Shown piece after piece: positions 55,488-64,000 of a stretch of 64,000 nt of DNA. The DNA comes from CATQHD01 sp965202675 (GTDB lineage: Bacteria > Actinomycetota > Acidimicrobiia > Spongiisociales > Spongiisociaceae): positions 992,001 through 1,056,000 of the forward strand of contig OZ241842.1 of NCBI GenBank assembly GCA_965202675.1. Reading direction: 5' to 3'. Under the pieces are notes generated by a model that worked only from the letters and a program-made list of their open reading frames with translations, did no database searches and was not told the DNA's origin. The translations under genes were made by a program, and so were the position numbers. Each line of letters begins with the position of its first letter. Positions within the stretch are counted from its first letter, which is position 1.

Positions 55488-56046
55488 CCGCCCGCCCGGA
55501 AGCCTGCGGCCCAGACGTTTATAACGACGACGACCTCGGGCGTAGTCCGACTCCCCGCAGGTGAGGAAAATCGCTTCCGACCCGAACACGACCGTCGAAG
55601 AACTCGAGCAGCATCCATTGCCGGCAGGTGTTGACTCGAACACCCCGGACTCTTTATCTGTGAACTGCCGCAGCTACGAACCGCCGCCGGAACCCGCTGA
55701 CGATTCCACCTAAAGAACACCCTATTCGGACCCTATACAGCCCTTCGATCCACTCGACAAAACGCGAAAATCCGCCCGCCAAGCCCGGCTTCGCCGGGCT
55801 CCCTCCCCCGCCACCACCGCCGCCCGTGGATCTCGCAACCGGCCGCGTGGGGCCTGCCCGGCGCCGGGGCCGGATCGGACGGGATCTTTCGGATCTATGA
55901 CCGCCGCGCTCTCCAGGATCCGGCGGCGGTGTTTGCGCTCAGGCCCCTTCTTTATACAACATTTCCGGGTTGCCGTCTAGGGGTGTGTTCGGAGGATTTT
56001 TCGCGATTTCGGGGTGCAGACCAATGCCGCCGGTGCGCCGCTGATT
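55488..56046. other. Intergenic region with one perfect hairpin
   Basis: No supported gene. AGCCCGGC/GCCGGGCT (55782-55800, loop TTC) is a perfect 8-bp stem next to ACGCGAAAA and CCGCCACCACCGCC, which resemble the R1 terminator end. It could terminate transcription reaching it from either convergent gene. Confidence 0.5.
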
Positions 56047-57075
56047 TCAGGGCCGGCCCGCCGGGCGCAGCACCACCTCGGGGCTCAGCGGCCGGGACAC
56101 ACAGGTCAGTACCAGGCCCGACCGCTGCTCTTCTTCGGTGAGGGCGAAGGGGACGCCCGGATCCACCCGCCCCGACACCAGCCGGGCCCGGCAGGTGCCG
56201 CACACCCCCGACCGGCAGGCGTAGAACACCGGCGCCGCCGTCCGGTCCAGCGCGTCCAGGAGCGACTCCCCCGCCGCCGCCCGGCTCGGGGGGCCGCCCT
56301 CCATGCGCACCAGCGCCCCGTCGCAGGGTTCCGGAACCTCATCTCTGGCGGGCGGCAGGTAGTGCTCCACCAGCAGCCGGTCGTCCGCCACCCCCAGGGT
56401 CCGCAGGCGGGCTTCCACCACCCGGTTCATGCCCGGCGGCCCGCACAGCAGGTACCGCACGTCGCCGGTGGCGGGCGGATAGTCGACCAGGAAACGGTCC
56501 GCGAACCGGCGGTCGATCCGGCTGCCCCGTCCGCTCATCGCATGGACGACCGTCAGGCGGCCGGGGTGGGCGGCCGCCAGCTCCTCCAGCTCGGCGGCGA
56601 AGATGACGTCCTCCGGCCGGCGGTTGCCGTAGGCCAGGCGCACCGACGACTGCGTTTCCAGGGCCAGCACCCCCCGCAGGATGCTCATGACCGGAACGAT
56701 CCCGCTCCCGGCGGCGAAGCCGTAGTAGGTGCGGCGGTTGGCCGGATCGATCCCCACCGTGAATTCCCCGGCGGGCGGCTCGACCCCCACCGGATCGCCC
56801 GCTCCGGCCTGCTCCACAAAGTATTCGGACACCAGGCCTCCGGGCAGGCGCTTGACGGTTATCGAAGGGGCCTGGCCCAGCTCGGGAGTGGAGCTGAGCG
56901 AGAACACCCGGCGGTGCTCCTCCCCGCCGATCACCGTTCTGACTATCAGGTACTGCCCGGCCGACCCGCCGACCCGCCCGCCGGCGCCGCCGAAGACAAC
57001 GGTCACCGCGTCGGCGGTCTCGGGGCGGATCTCCGAGACGGCCAGGGAAAGGACCGTCCGCCCCTCCCTGCTCAA
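56047..57075 (-). CDS. PaaE/HmpX-like flavodoxin-reductase-type oxidoreductase with [2Fe-2S] domain
   Basis: A 342-residue reductase in FAD-NAD-ferredoxin order. The FAD domain has HRRVFSLSSTPELG (RxYS-type). The NAD domain has YYGFAAGSGIVPVMSILRGV and YLLCGPPGMNRVVEARL. The C-terminal plant-type [2Fe-2S] domain has cysteines in ACRSGVCGTCRARL and LVLTCVSRP. The likely start is TTG at 57075, overlapping the ligase stop (TTGA), with GAGGT just upstream; no ATG fits. Such reductases feed electrons from NAD(P)H to ring-hydroxylating or steroid oxygenases. No partner oxygenase is adjacent, though a PhyH gene is elsewhere in the window. Confidence 0.83.
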   Translation of the reverse strand: MSREGRTVLSLAVSEIRPETADAVTVVFGGAGGRVGGSAGQYLIVRTVIGGEEHRRVFSLSSTPELGQAPSITVKRLPGGLVSEYFVEQAGAGDPVGVEPPAGEFTVGIDPANRRTYYGFAAGSGIVPVMSILRGVLALETQSSVRLAYGNRRPEDVIFAAELEELAAAHPGRLTVVHAMSGRGSRIDRRFADRFLVDYPPATGDVRYLLCGPPGMNRVVEARLRTLGVADDRLLVEHYLPPARDEVPEPCDGALVRMEGGPPSRAAAGESLLDALDRTAAPVFYACRSGVCGTCRARLVSGRVDPGVPFALTEEEQRSGLVLTCVSRPLSPEVVLRPAGRP

Positions 57076-58099
57076 CCGACTACCTCGGAAAAACCGGCGC
57101 CGGAGGGGCGGATCAGCTGGTCCATGGTGCATTCCCGGGGCGGCTTGTCGGGCCGCCAGCGCTCGAAACGGGCGGCGTGGCGGAAGCGGCCTCCATGCAG
57201 CTGGTCGTAACTCATCTGCACCACCACCTTCGGCTCGATCGGGGTCCATTCCAGGGTGCGCTCGGTGGCCCACCGGCTCTGCGCCCCCGGCGCCCTGGTT
57301 TCCTCCCCGCCGCCGAAGCTCTCTCCGGTGCGCATCCTGCTGAGCTGCTCCAGCATCTCGATCCGTTCCTGCTCCGTGAAACCCGAGCAATGCCCGATGA
57401 AATGCAGCCGGCCCTCCTGGTTGTAGAGCCCCAGCAGGATGGATCCGATCCGGTCGCCCTCCTTGTGCACCCGGTAACCGCCGATCACGCAATCCACCGA
57501 CCGGCGGTGCTTCCACTTGACCCAATCCCGCTTGTCCTGGCGGTAGGAGCCCTCCGCCCGCTTGCAGATGACGCCGTCGCACCCGGCCGCCTCGTACTCG
57601 CGGAACCAACGCTCGGCGGTGCCGAAATCCCCCGTTGCCGGAGTCAGCCGCCAGCCGCCCCCAGCTCCGCGTAGAGGCGCTCGAGGCGGCCGCGGCGGAC
57701 CGAATAGGGGGCGTCGACCATGCTCTTCCCCCGCTCGGCCAGCAAATCGAACGCCACCAGCACCGCGGGTATCTCCTCGGCCAGCATCTCGATGCGGGAC
57801 CGGGCCGGATGGATGCGCAATTGCAGGGCATCGAACTTGGTGACGTCGCCCATCACCACCAGCACCTCGCCGTCCACCACCGTTCCCGGCGGCAGCCGGT
57901 CGAGGGCGGGCCGCAGCTCCGGGAAGTAACGCAGCAGGTCCTTGCCGGAGCGGGAATCGAGGCGCACCTCCTCCCCGCCGAAGGCGATCATCCTGAACCC
58001 GTCCCACTTGGGTTCGTACATCCAGCCCTCACCCGAGGGCGGCGTCTCCCTCGTCCTTGCCTTCATCGGCTTGACAGGCGGCGTCAACGGCCAGCTCAC
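57072..58099 (-). pseudogene. ATP-dependent DNA ligase, one-base frameshift
   Basis: About 342 residues if joined, the length of LigC-type ligases. The 5' frame (58099-57644) has the adenylation motif EPKWDGFR (active-site Lys), DSRSGKDLLRYF and VVDGEVLV. The 3' frame has GVICKRAEGSY and VKWKHRRSVDCV, then the OB-fold end with LLGLYNQEGRLHFIGHCSGF. The frames cross near 57655-57668 at a G5 run: one added base gives AELGGGWRLTPATGDF, which reads like the family. Either a real mutation or a sequencing error. It likely seals ends in NHEJ with the polymerase at 54.5 kb. Confidence 0.8.
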
Positions 58100-58238
58100 C
58101 GCCCCAGCTTAGAACGGCGCGGCCTGCTCACCTGCGCGGCCCCCGAACAGCGGCGCAAGGCAACGGAGGAGCAACCGCCCAAACGGGCATACGTCCCATC
58201 ATGATATCGGCAATCAGGGGGAGTAATAGGCTGAAGCC

Positions 58239-58282
58239 GTCAACAATCCCATCGTTTGATTCCTTCGGATGAGATTGTTGAC
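58239..58282 (-). terminator. Hairpin downstream of giant gene 2
   Basis: GTCAACAATC (58239-58248) and GATTGTTGAC (58273-58282) form a 10-bp stem, extended by CATC/GATG after one mismatch, with a 14-nt loop. It sits 30 bases after the giant gene stop. There is no U-run, so it may be an mRNA-stabilising hairpin rather than an intrinsic terminator. Confidence 0.5.
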
Positions 58283-58311
58283 TGCTTTGGTGAGCCGGGT
58301 CGAGGCGCTTT

Positions 58312-61300
58312 TCAGGGGTTGTCGGAGGCGGTTTGGGGGGTTGCCGGGGGGGCCTGGTCGATGGCCCGGACGAAGAACGACGCCATCTGCGCTCGGGTTA
58401 CGGGCTGGTCGGGGCAGTAGTTGAGGGGGCTGGTGGAACACCCTCGGGTAACCCCCGTCTGGTACATGCCCTCGATGGCCTGGATGACGGCGGGGTCGGC
58501 TCCTTGGGCGTCTTGGAAGAGGCCTTCGGGTTCGTCGACGGCTTCGAGGTGGGGGAACGCGGCGATCATCATTATGGCCATATCCGCTCGGGTTACCACC
58601 CCGCCGGGGTTGAACACTCCCCCGGGAGCCGCGAACGCGTTAACCGAGATGACCCAGTCGGCGTAGGTGCGGTACCAGGCGTCGGCGCCCACGTCGGACA
58701 GTTCCGCGGTTGCGGGGGCTTGGATGGTCCAGCGTTGTGACACGGCCCGGTATAGGAACGCGGCCATCTGCCTGCGGGTGATGTCGGCTCCGGGGCAGAA
58801 CAGGGTGGGGTCGGTGGCGCTGCACCCGAGGGTGATCTGCCATTGGGCGATGCGTTCGATGTTGGCTTGGTGGACGCTGCCGTCCTCGTCGCAGAACCGG
58901 CCCACGCACGCCGGGGCCGGGGGCTGGGCAGGCTGCTGGACGGGCGCGGGCGCACCACCGCCTCCGCCACCACCCCCTCCGCCTCCTCCACCGCCGCCGC
59001 CTCCCCCTCCTCCCCCTCCTCCGCCGCCGCCTCCGGAGGGCGCGGGGGCTGGTGGGGGTGCGGGGGCGGTGTTGGCGGGAATGGTCAACACGGCGGGAGA
59101 AACAGTGAAACCCGAAGCGGTTCCGGCGATGTTGATCCGCTCGGCTGGTTCACCGGCGGTGTCGGTGTTGATACTGATAGTGAAGGTTCCGGTGCCGGTA
59201 GACGACCCGGCGGGGATGGTCAGGCTGGTAAGCCGGCTGCTGATCCGGTAATCCCCGGAACCCGCGGTGCTGCCCGAACCCGGAACAGACACAGTGATGG
59301 GGGTGGCATCCGGCAGGGTCGTGGAACCGTTGAAGCGGGCCGTAACGGTAACCCGCCGGTTGGTTGCGCCCTCGCTCAGACGGTTGGGACTAACCGAAAG
59401 AGCAATCCCGGTGGGTGCGGTGTCGTTGTCCTTGATCGTGAACTCGGCCGGCACGACGGTGAACCCGGCCAGGGTGCCGTTGATTTGGAGGGTTTCGTCT
59501 CCCTCGGCGATGTTGTCATCAACAACCGATGTCAGGGTAAACGTCTGGGTGCCGCTGTTATCACCGCCCGCGATGGTCACAGAACCAGGCGCCGCGGCGG
59601 CGGTGGTGTAATCAGCCGGGGTGGTGGCGGTTCCCCCCAAAGACAGAGCAACCGTCTGGGGATCGGTGAGGCTGCCGCCGGTCGGGTAGGCAGCCGTGAC
59701 AGTCACCACGGTGCCGGAGGCGCCCTCGTTCGCCTCGTCGGGGGAAACAGACAACGTGACAGTCCCGTCGTCGTCGACGATGGTGAGGGTGTCCTCGTTG
59801 ATAGTGAACCCAGCCAGGGTTCCGCCCGCCACAGTCAGGGTTTCGGGGCCCTCGAAAGCACTGTCGTCATATGTTCCCCCGACCTTGAGGGTGAAGGTCC
59901 CGGTTCCGCTGCTCGCGTAAGCAGGAATAGAAACGCTGAAATCATCGACTGTTTCGTAGTCGGTACCCTCCGTGGCTTCCCCGGTAGTGCCCACGACTAC
60001 CGGCACCGAAGTAGCCGCGGAGCGGGTAGCCGCTCCCTGGAACGCCGCCCGCACCCGCACCACGGTATCCGACCCGCCCTCGACTATCTGGGTAAGCGCC
60101 CCGCCGTCCGCGTCGTCGAGGATGCTGAGGTCGATCACGGTGGGAGCGGCGTCGTTGTCGTTCAACGCCAGCGAAGCGTCCACCGTATCATAAGCGGTAC
60201 CGCTGACGGACACACTCCCGCCGTCGAAGACAATCGTCTCGGCCGCCTCGTCGGCGTTGTCATCATTAACCGTGATCCGAATATCCACCGTACCGGAACT
60301 CCCCCCGGCCGCGATGGTGATACCGGCGTCGTAGCCGTCAGGCGCCCCGGGCGGGAACACAGCCCGATAATCCTCCCCCGCCGCCCAGGTATTGTCCTCG
60401 TCCGCGGTCGCGGTGCCCGCCAGATTGACACCCAACACCACCGCCGGCCCGCCCGCGGGGACGCTGATCCCAGAAGGCAGGCCGGCGGTAACCGTGACCG
60501 TGGTCGTTCCGCTGTCCTCGGCCAACGCAGACACCGGCGTGACGCCGTCGGCGAACGCCAGCGTGACGCCGTTGTCCACCACAGTAACATCAACCGAATC
60601 CGTCTCATCTACACCCGCCACGGTGGCCGAGCCGCTGATCTTCACCTTCTCAGGAGTCATCTCGTCGGTTCCGTCGTCCCGGGCGGTCAGCTTGAACACC
60701 GCCGACCCGCTGACCTCCCCGGAAGGAATCGACACCGTAAACGTATTATTCGTCTTATCGGTGCACACATCATCAGTAGCCGCAGGACACACCGACGACG
60801 CCACCGTCGCGCCGTTGGTGTCCCCCGCCGCCACCGTAACTGTCACATCCGTATCCGACGCCAACACCGAAGACGAAGCCCCCGCGAACCCGGCGGTAAC
60901 CTCAACATCATAAGCAGTAGCTCTCTCTGCCACCGTCCCCGGCACCGTGCTGATCTCCAAATCGGTGTCACTGGCGGCGATCGTCAACGTATCCGAAGTA
61001 ACTGTTGCGTCGCTGAACCCGGTAACCGAGCCGGTAACCACAAACGTCTCCGCCGGCTCGGTAACCGTGTCGTCGGTAACCGACAGACCCGTCAGCGTCG
61101 TCCACCCAGAAGTCGGCGTCGCTGCTGCGCTGTGGAGCTGCCCCGCGGGAATCGACACCGCCACCGCCGTACCAGGAGCCGTGAAATCGGTTCCGGCGCC
61201 CTCCGCCGACGCCGGGGAAGCCTCCCCCGCGGTGACCCCCACCTCCAGCGCAGACGACAGAGTACTGGAAGTAGCAGTCGTGAACGCAACCCGTACCTTC

Positions 61301-63916
61301 ACCGCCGGGGTCTCACCCTCCGCCAAGCCCTTCTGCAACCCCGACTCACCGTCGTCGGTGTCCGCCGTCAACGTAACCCCCAAATCATCATCGGTAATCG
61401 TCAACTCCGCCCCCTCAACCGTGAAACCCGACGCTGTTCCCCCCACATCGATCTTCTCCGGGTCCTCCGCGATCGCATCCCCGGTGATCAACAAACCCGT
61501 CAACGCCGCCGCTGCTGAACTCGCAACAGAACCCGCCGGGATGCTCACTGTTATGGCCGTGCCCGGAGCAGTGAAATCAGCCGCCTCCGCCCCCTCACCA
61601 GCCCCGAACGACAACACCACATCCGTCACCCCCGAAATCGTCGAGCTCGTCGCCCCCGCGAAACGGGCAGTAACCGACGCCGCGCCCGCGTTGCCCGCCC
61701 CCTCGCCCACCGACGACTGACTCAACACCAACTCGACCTTCTCGATGATATCCAAATCAGCCGGAGCGACCACATACCCCCCGTCAGCCGTACCCGTAAA
61801 CCGGATCGTCTCCGCTCCTTCCGCCACCGCATCCACCGCCGGAGTGAGCACAACATCAGCCGTGTTGCTGACCGTCATCCCGTTCGCGATGGTAAGCGTT
61901 GCTGTGCCGGCACCACCCCGAGTGTAATCCCCCGACGGCCCCAGAACCGCGGTTCCCCCCGCAGCCCCCACGTTCACCGTCACCGTCACATCCGCCGACG
62001 CCGCCGCCGCGGCGGTGGCCTTCACCCGCACCGTCTGCGCGCCCCCGTCCTCCTCCACCCCCGCCAACACAGAATCTCCGCTCGCCGCCTCATGAAACGA
62101 CAAATCCACCCGCTTGCTCGCGTCGATGATCGGCAGATCCGCCGACGTAACCGTCACCGCCGACCCGCCCACCGACGCCGTACCCGACACCGTCAACCTC
62201 TCCCCCGAATCAACCGCACCGTCATCCCGGGCCGTCACCATAAACGACCGGCTCGCCGACGTATCACCCGCCGGAATCGAAATCGTCGCCGCGTTGCCCG
62301 TCAAACTCGTGCAAGCATCATCAGCAAGGCTCGTGCACGTCGTCGCCAACGTAGCCCCGCCGCCCCCGGCTACCGTCACCGCCACATCCGTAGCCGACGT
62401 CAAAACCGACGTAGAACCCTTGAAACTCGCGGTAACCGTAACCGCCTGCGCCCCCGCCTGCTCCACCACCGACGACCGAGACCACCCCAAATCGATATCA
62501 GCATCATCATCGGCGATCGTTAACGAACCCGAAACGCCGTACTCGGATCCCAGACTCGACGTACCGCTCAACGCCAGCGTCTCCGGGCCCTCCACCACCG
62601 TATCGTCAATCACCGACAGACCCGCCAACGTCCCCGAACTGCTGCTCCTCAACCCCCTATCAACAGCAGTCGGCATTGACGGCAACGGGTCTGTAGGAGC
62701 GGGAATAGTAAACGACAGCGACGACGACGGAGCATAATCCACATCAGCGTCCCCCGCCTCCCCCGCCGCCGGAGCCGCCTTCTCATCCACCGACAAAGTA
62801 ACCGTCGTCGCCGAAGAAAGCAACGACGAAGCCGCGTTCCAAAAACCCGCCGACACCGACACCCCCGAACCGGAATCACCCTCCGTCAACACATCCTGAT
62901 TCCCATCCTCGTCGCTGTCGGTGTCCACCGTAAAAATAACCCTACTATTCGCATCCTTGATGGTTATCGGGGTCCTAAACCGGGTCCAGCCGCTCGGGGC
63001 GTCCACCCTGAAATAAACTATCTCATCTGGCTCCACCACCCTATCCCTCATAACTCGCAAATTCAATGTTACAGGTCCATGGACGCCATTGAAATTCCCG
63101 GAAGTAGAACCGGTTGCTATCGTCGCATGCATTGGATCATTAAGATCATGATTATGCTGGTGATAGACATCATAAGCACCACTCGCATCCCATTCACTTG
63201 CCGTAGCGGTCCCGGCCACCACCTTCATTCGCATATTCGACAAAGCCGAACTGTAGGTCGAAGAAGTAGAAGCAGTAAATACACCATCCGCCACCCCACC
63301 CAAAACAGCCGACGGTTTATCACTAAAATAAACATAACCATTTTGTCTATTCAAACTTTCACCTACACCTCTCTCACGCAGTACTAAAAAATTAGACGGT
63401 ACATTCACCTTGATCGCCCGATCTTGATCCGTAATCGTCAAATTAACAGAAGACACCGTATACCCGGAAGCCGTGCCCGTAAACTCAATGGTCTCATGCT
63501 CCTCCGTAATAGTATCCGACCGCAGATGAACCGTAAACTCAGAAGACAAACCCTCCGTACCAGTCGCAGGAATAGTGATACTAAAAGAGGAAGCGCTAGA
63601 ACAAGCATCACCGCTCTGGCATGCCCCGCCGGTCAAAACCGCCGTCGTAGCCGAACCCCCCGAACCCAAAGAACCCGACACCGACAAACCAGAACCCGGC
63701 GCCGACGCCACCGACGCCTTCAACCGCAAAGCCTTCGAACCGCTGTCCTCATCCAACGCCGTCACCGCAGTAGAAGTATCCGAAGAATCAACCAAACTCA
63801 GCGTAACCACCGGCGTCGTCGTCTGCGCAACCAACCCCCCCCCCCCGCAAAACCCCCGGCGCCAACATCCCCGCCGCCAACAACACAACCAACGCCGGCA
63901 AACCCAAACGCCGCAT
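58312..63916 (-). CDS. Giant Calx-beta/SLH-like surface protein 2, out of frame at a poly-G12 tract
   Basis: About 1867 residues if the frame is joined. ATG at 63916 (or 63919) follows GGGAGGTCGG and opens a signal peptide (MRRLGLPALVVLLAAGMLAP). G12 (63835-63846) then shifts the frame; G11 gives APGVLRGGGLVAQTTTPVVT and the long frame. The body is Calx-beta-like repeats with VVEGPETL, AEGDETLQING and LTIADDDAD acidic ends. Near the C-terminus a Gly-rich linker precedes SLH-like repeats almost identical to those of giant protein 1 (GCSATDPTLFCPGADITRRQ; GCSTSPLNYCPDQPVTRAQM). A lower-GC N-terminal segment (about 62930-63430) differs from the paralogue while its flanks are conserved. Probably a cell-wall-bound adhesin. 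Confidence 0.85.
58948..59042 (-). repeat. Glycine-codon microsatellite in giant protein 2
   Basis: GGN-codon runs (plus-strand CCN) encode about 28 glycines between the Calx-beta array and the SLH-like module, as in giant protein 1. Unit changes keep the frame. Confidence 0.85.
63835..63846 (-). repeat. Poly-G12 tract at the end of the signal peptide of giant protein 2
   Basis: Twelve consecutive C on the plus strand, at the same place as in giant protein 1 (34652-34663). As sequenced, translation from 63916 leaves the protein frame here. One fewer G restores it. Confidence 0.92.
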
Positions 63917-64000
63917 CATCCGACCTCCCGATCTCATAGCGTGCCTTAGCTTAGCATAGCCAACCGGAACCGATCAGCCCGCGTATAAGACCGATTCAAC

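Overview
The window is a GC-rich (roughly 65-70 %) bacterial chromosome segment. Its gene content points to Actinomycetota, most likely an uncultured Acidimicrobiia-like lineage: a CBS-domain GuaB1 GMP reductase, an LppM-like lipoprotein, a UPF0182 membrane protein, coenzyme-B12-dependent NrdJ, a DivIVA-like protein, split NHEJ polymerase/ligase genes, and surface proteins with Cys-containing SLH-like repeats. The taxonomy is inferred from gene families and base composition only. No rRNA, tRNA or CRISPR array was seen.

Layout. 1-9.4 kb: 5' part of a MoaD-like gene, guaB1, a large Type ISP-like restriction-modification/helicase gene broken at a poly-G tract, an LppM-like lipoprotein, a HisA-like isomerase with altered active-site residues, and an SDR. 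9.4-16.3 kb: nrdJ, a Fic protein whose 3' end is duplicated in a perfect 374-bp tandem repeat, a PEBP protein and a small membrane-anchored protein. 16.3-21.6 kb: repeat R1 copy A, an AlbA_2 regulator, a HigB/HigA-ImmA toxin-antitoxin pair, Cu/Zn SOD, R1 copy B and a MITE. 21.6-27.5 kb: a catabolic operon (SDR, VOC, mandelate-racemase family, SDR, PhyH, cupin) diverging from a creatininase-family gene. 27.5-34.9 kb: a giant Calx-beta/SLH-like surface protein. 35-39 kb: MITE, phosphotriesterase-like enzyme, ribose-type ABC permease and binding protein, with no ATPase seen. 39-45.4 kb: R1 copy C split by an IS110 element, an AhpD-like gene, a secreted SLH-HNH-excalibur nuclease, R1 copy D, a DMT permease and a third MITE. 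45.5-54.4 kb: ppsA, folC, UPF0182 and a DivIVA-like protein with a phage-head-like C-terminus, its start abutting three DnaA boxes. 54.5-58.1 kb: LigD-type polymerase, a PaaE-like reductase and a frameshifted ATP-dependent DNA ligase. 58.3-64 kb: a second giant Calx-beta/SLH-like protein.

The most unusual theme is homopolymeric G tracts at expression-critical places. Both giant surface proteins carry G12 at the same point, just after the signal peptide, and both read out of frame as sequenced; G11 would put both in frame. The first also has G11 between a -35-like and a -10-like element. The restriction-modification gene has two G11 tracts, the first leaving it out of frame and the second in frame. 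This is the pattern of contingency-locus phase variation, linking surface coat and DNA modification in a GC-rich actinobacterial-type genome. The alternative, homopolymer sequencing error, can be tested with reads.

A second theme is repeat families. R1 carries a sigma70-like promoter with an invariant 17-bp spacer, a conserved ~100-nt body and a terminator-like hairpin, so it looks like a dispersed small-RNA gene. The MITE family has 20-bp inverted ends bounded by CTAG and lies behind genes. One R1 copy is split by IS110, which gives the element's exact ends.
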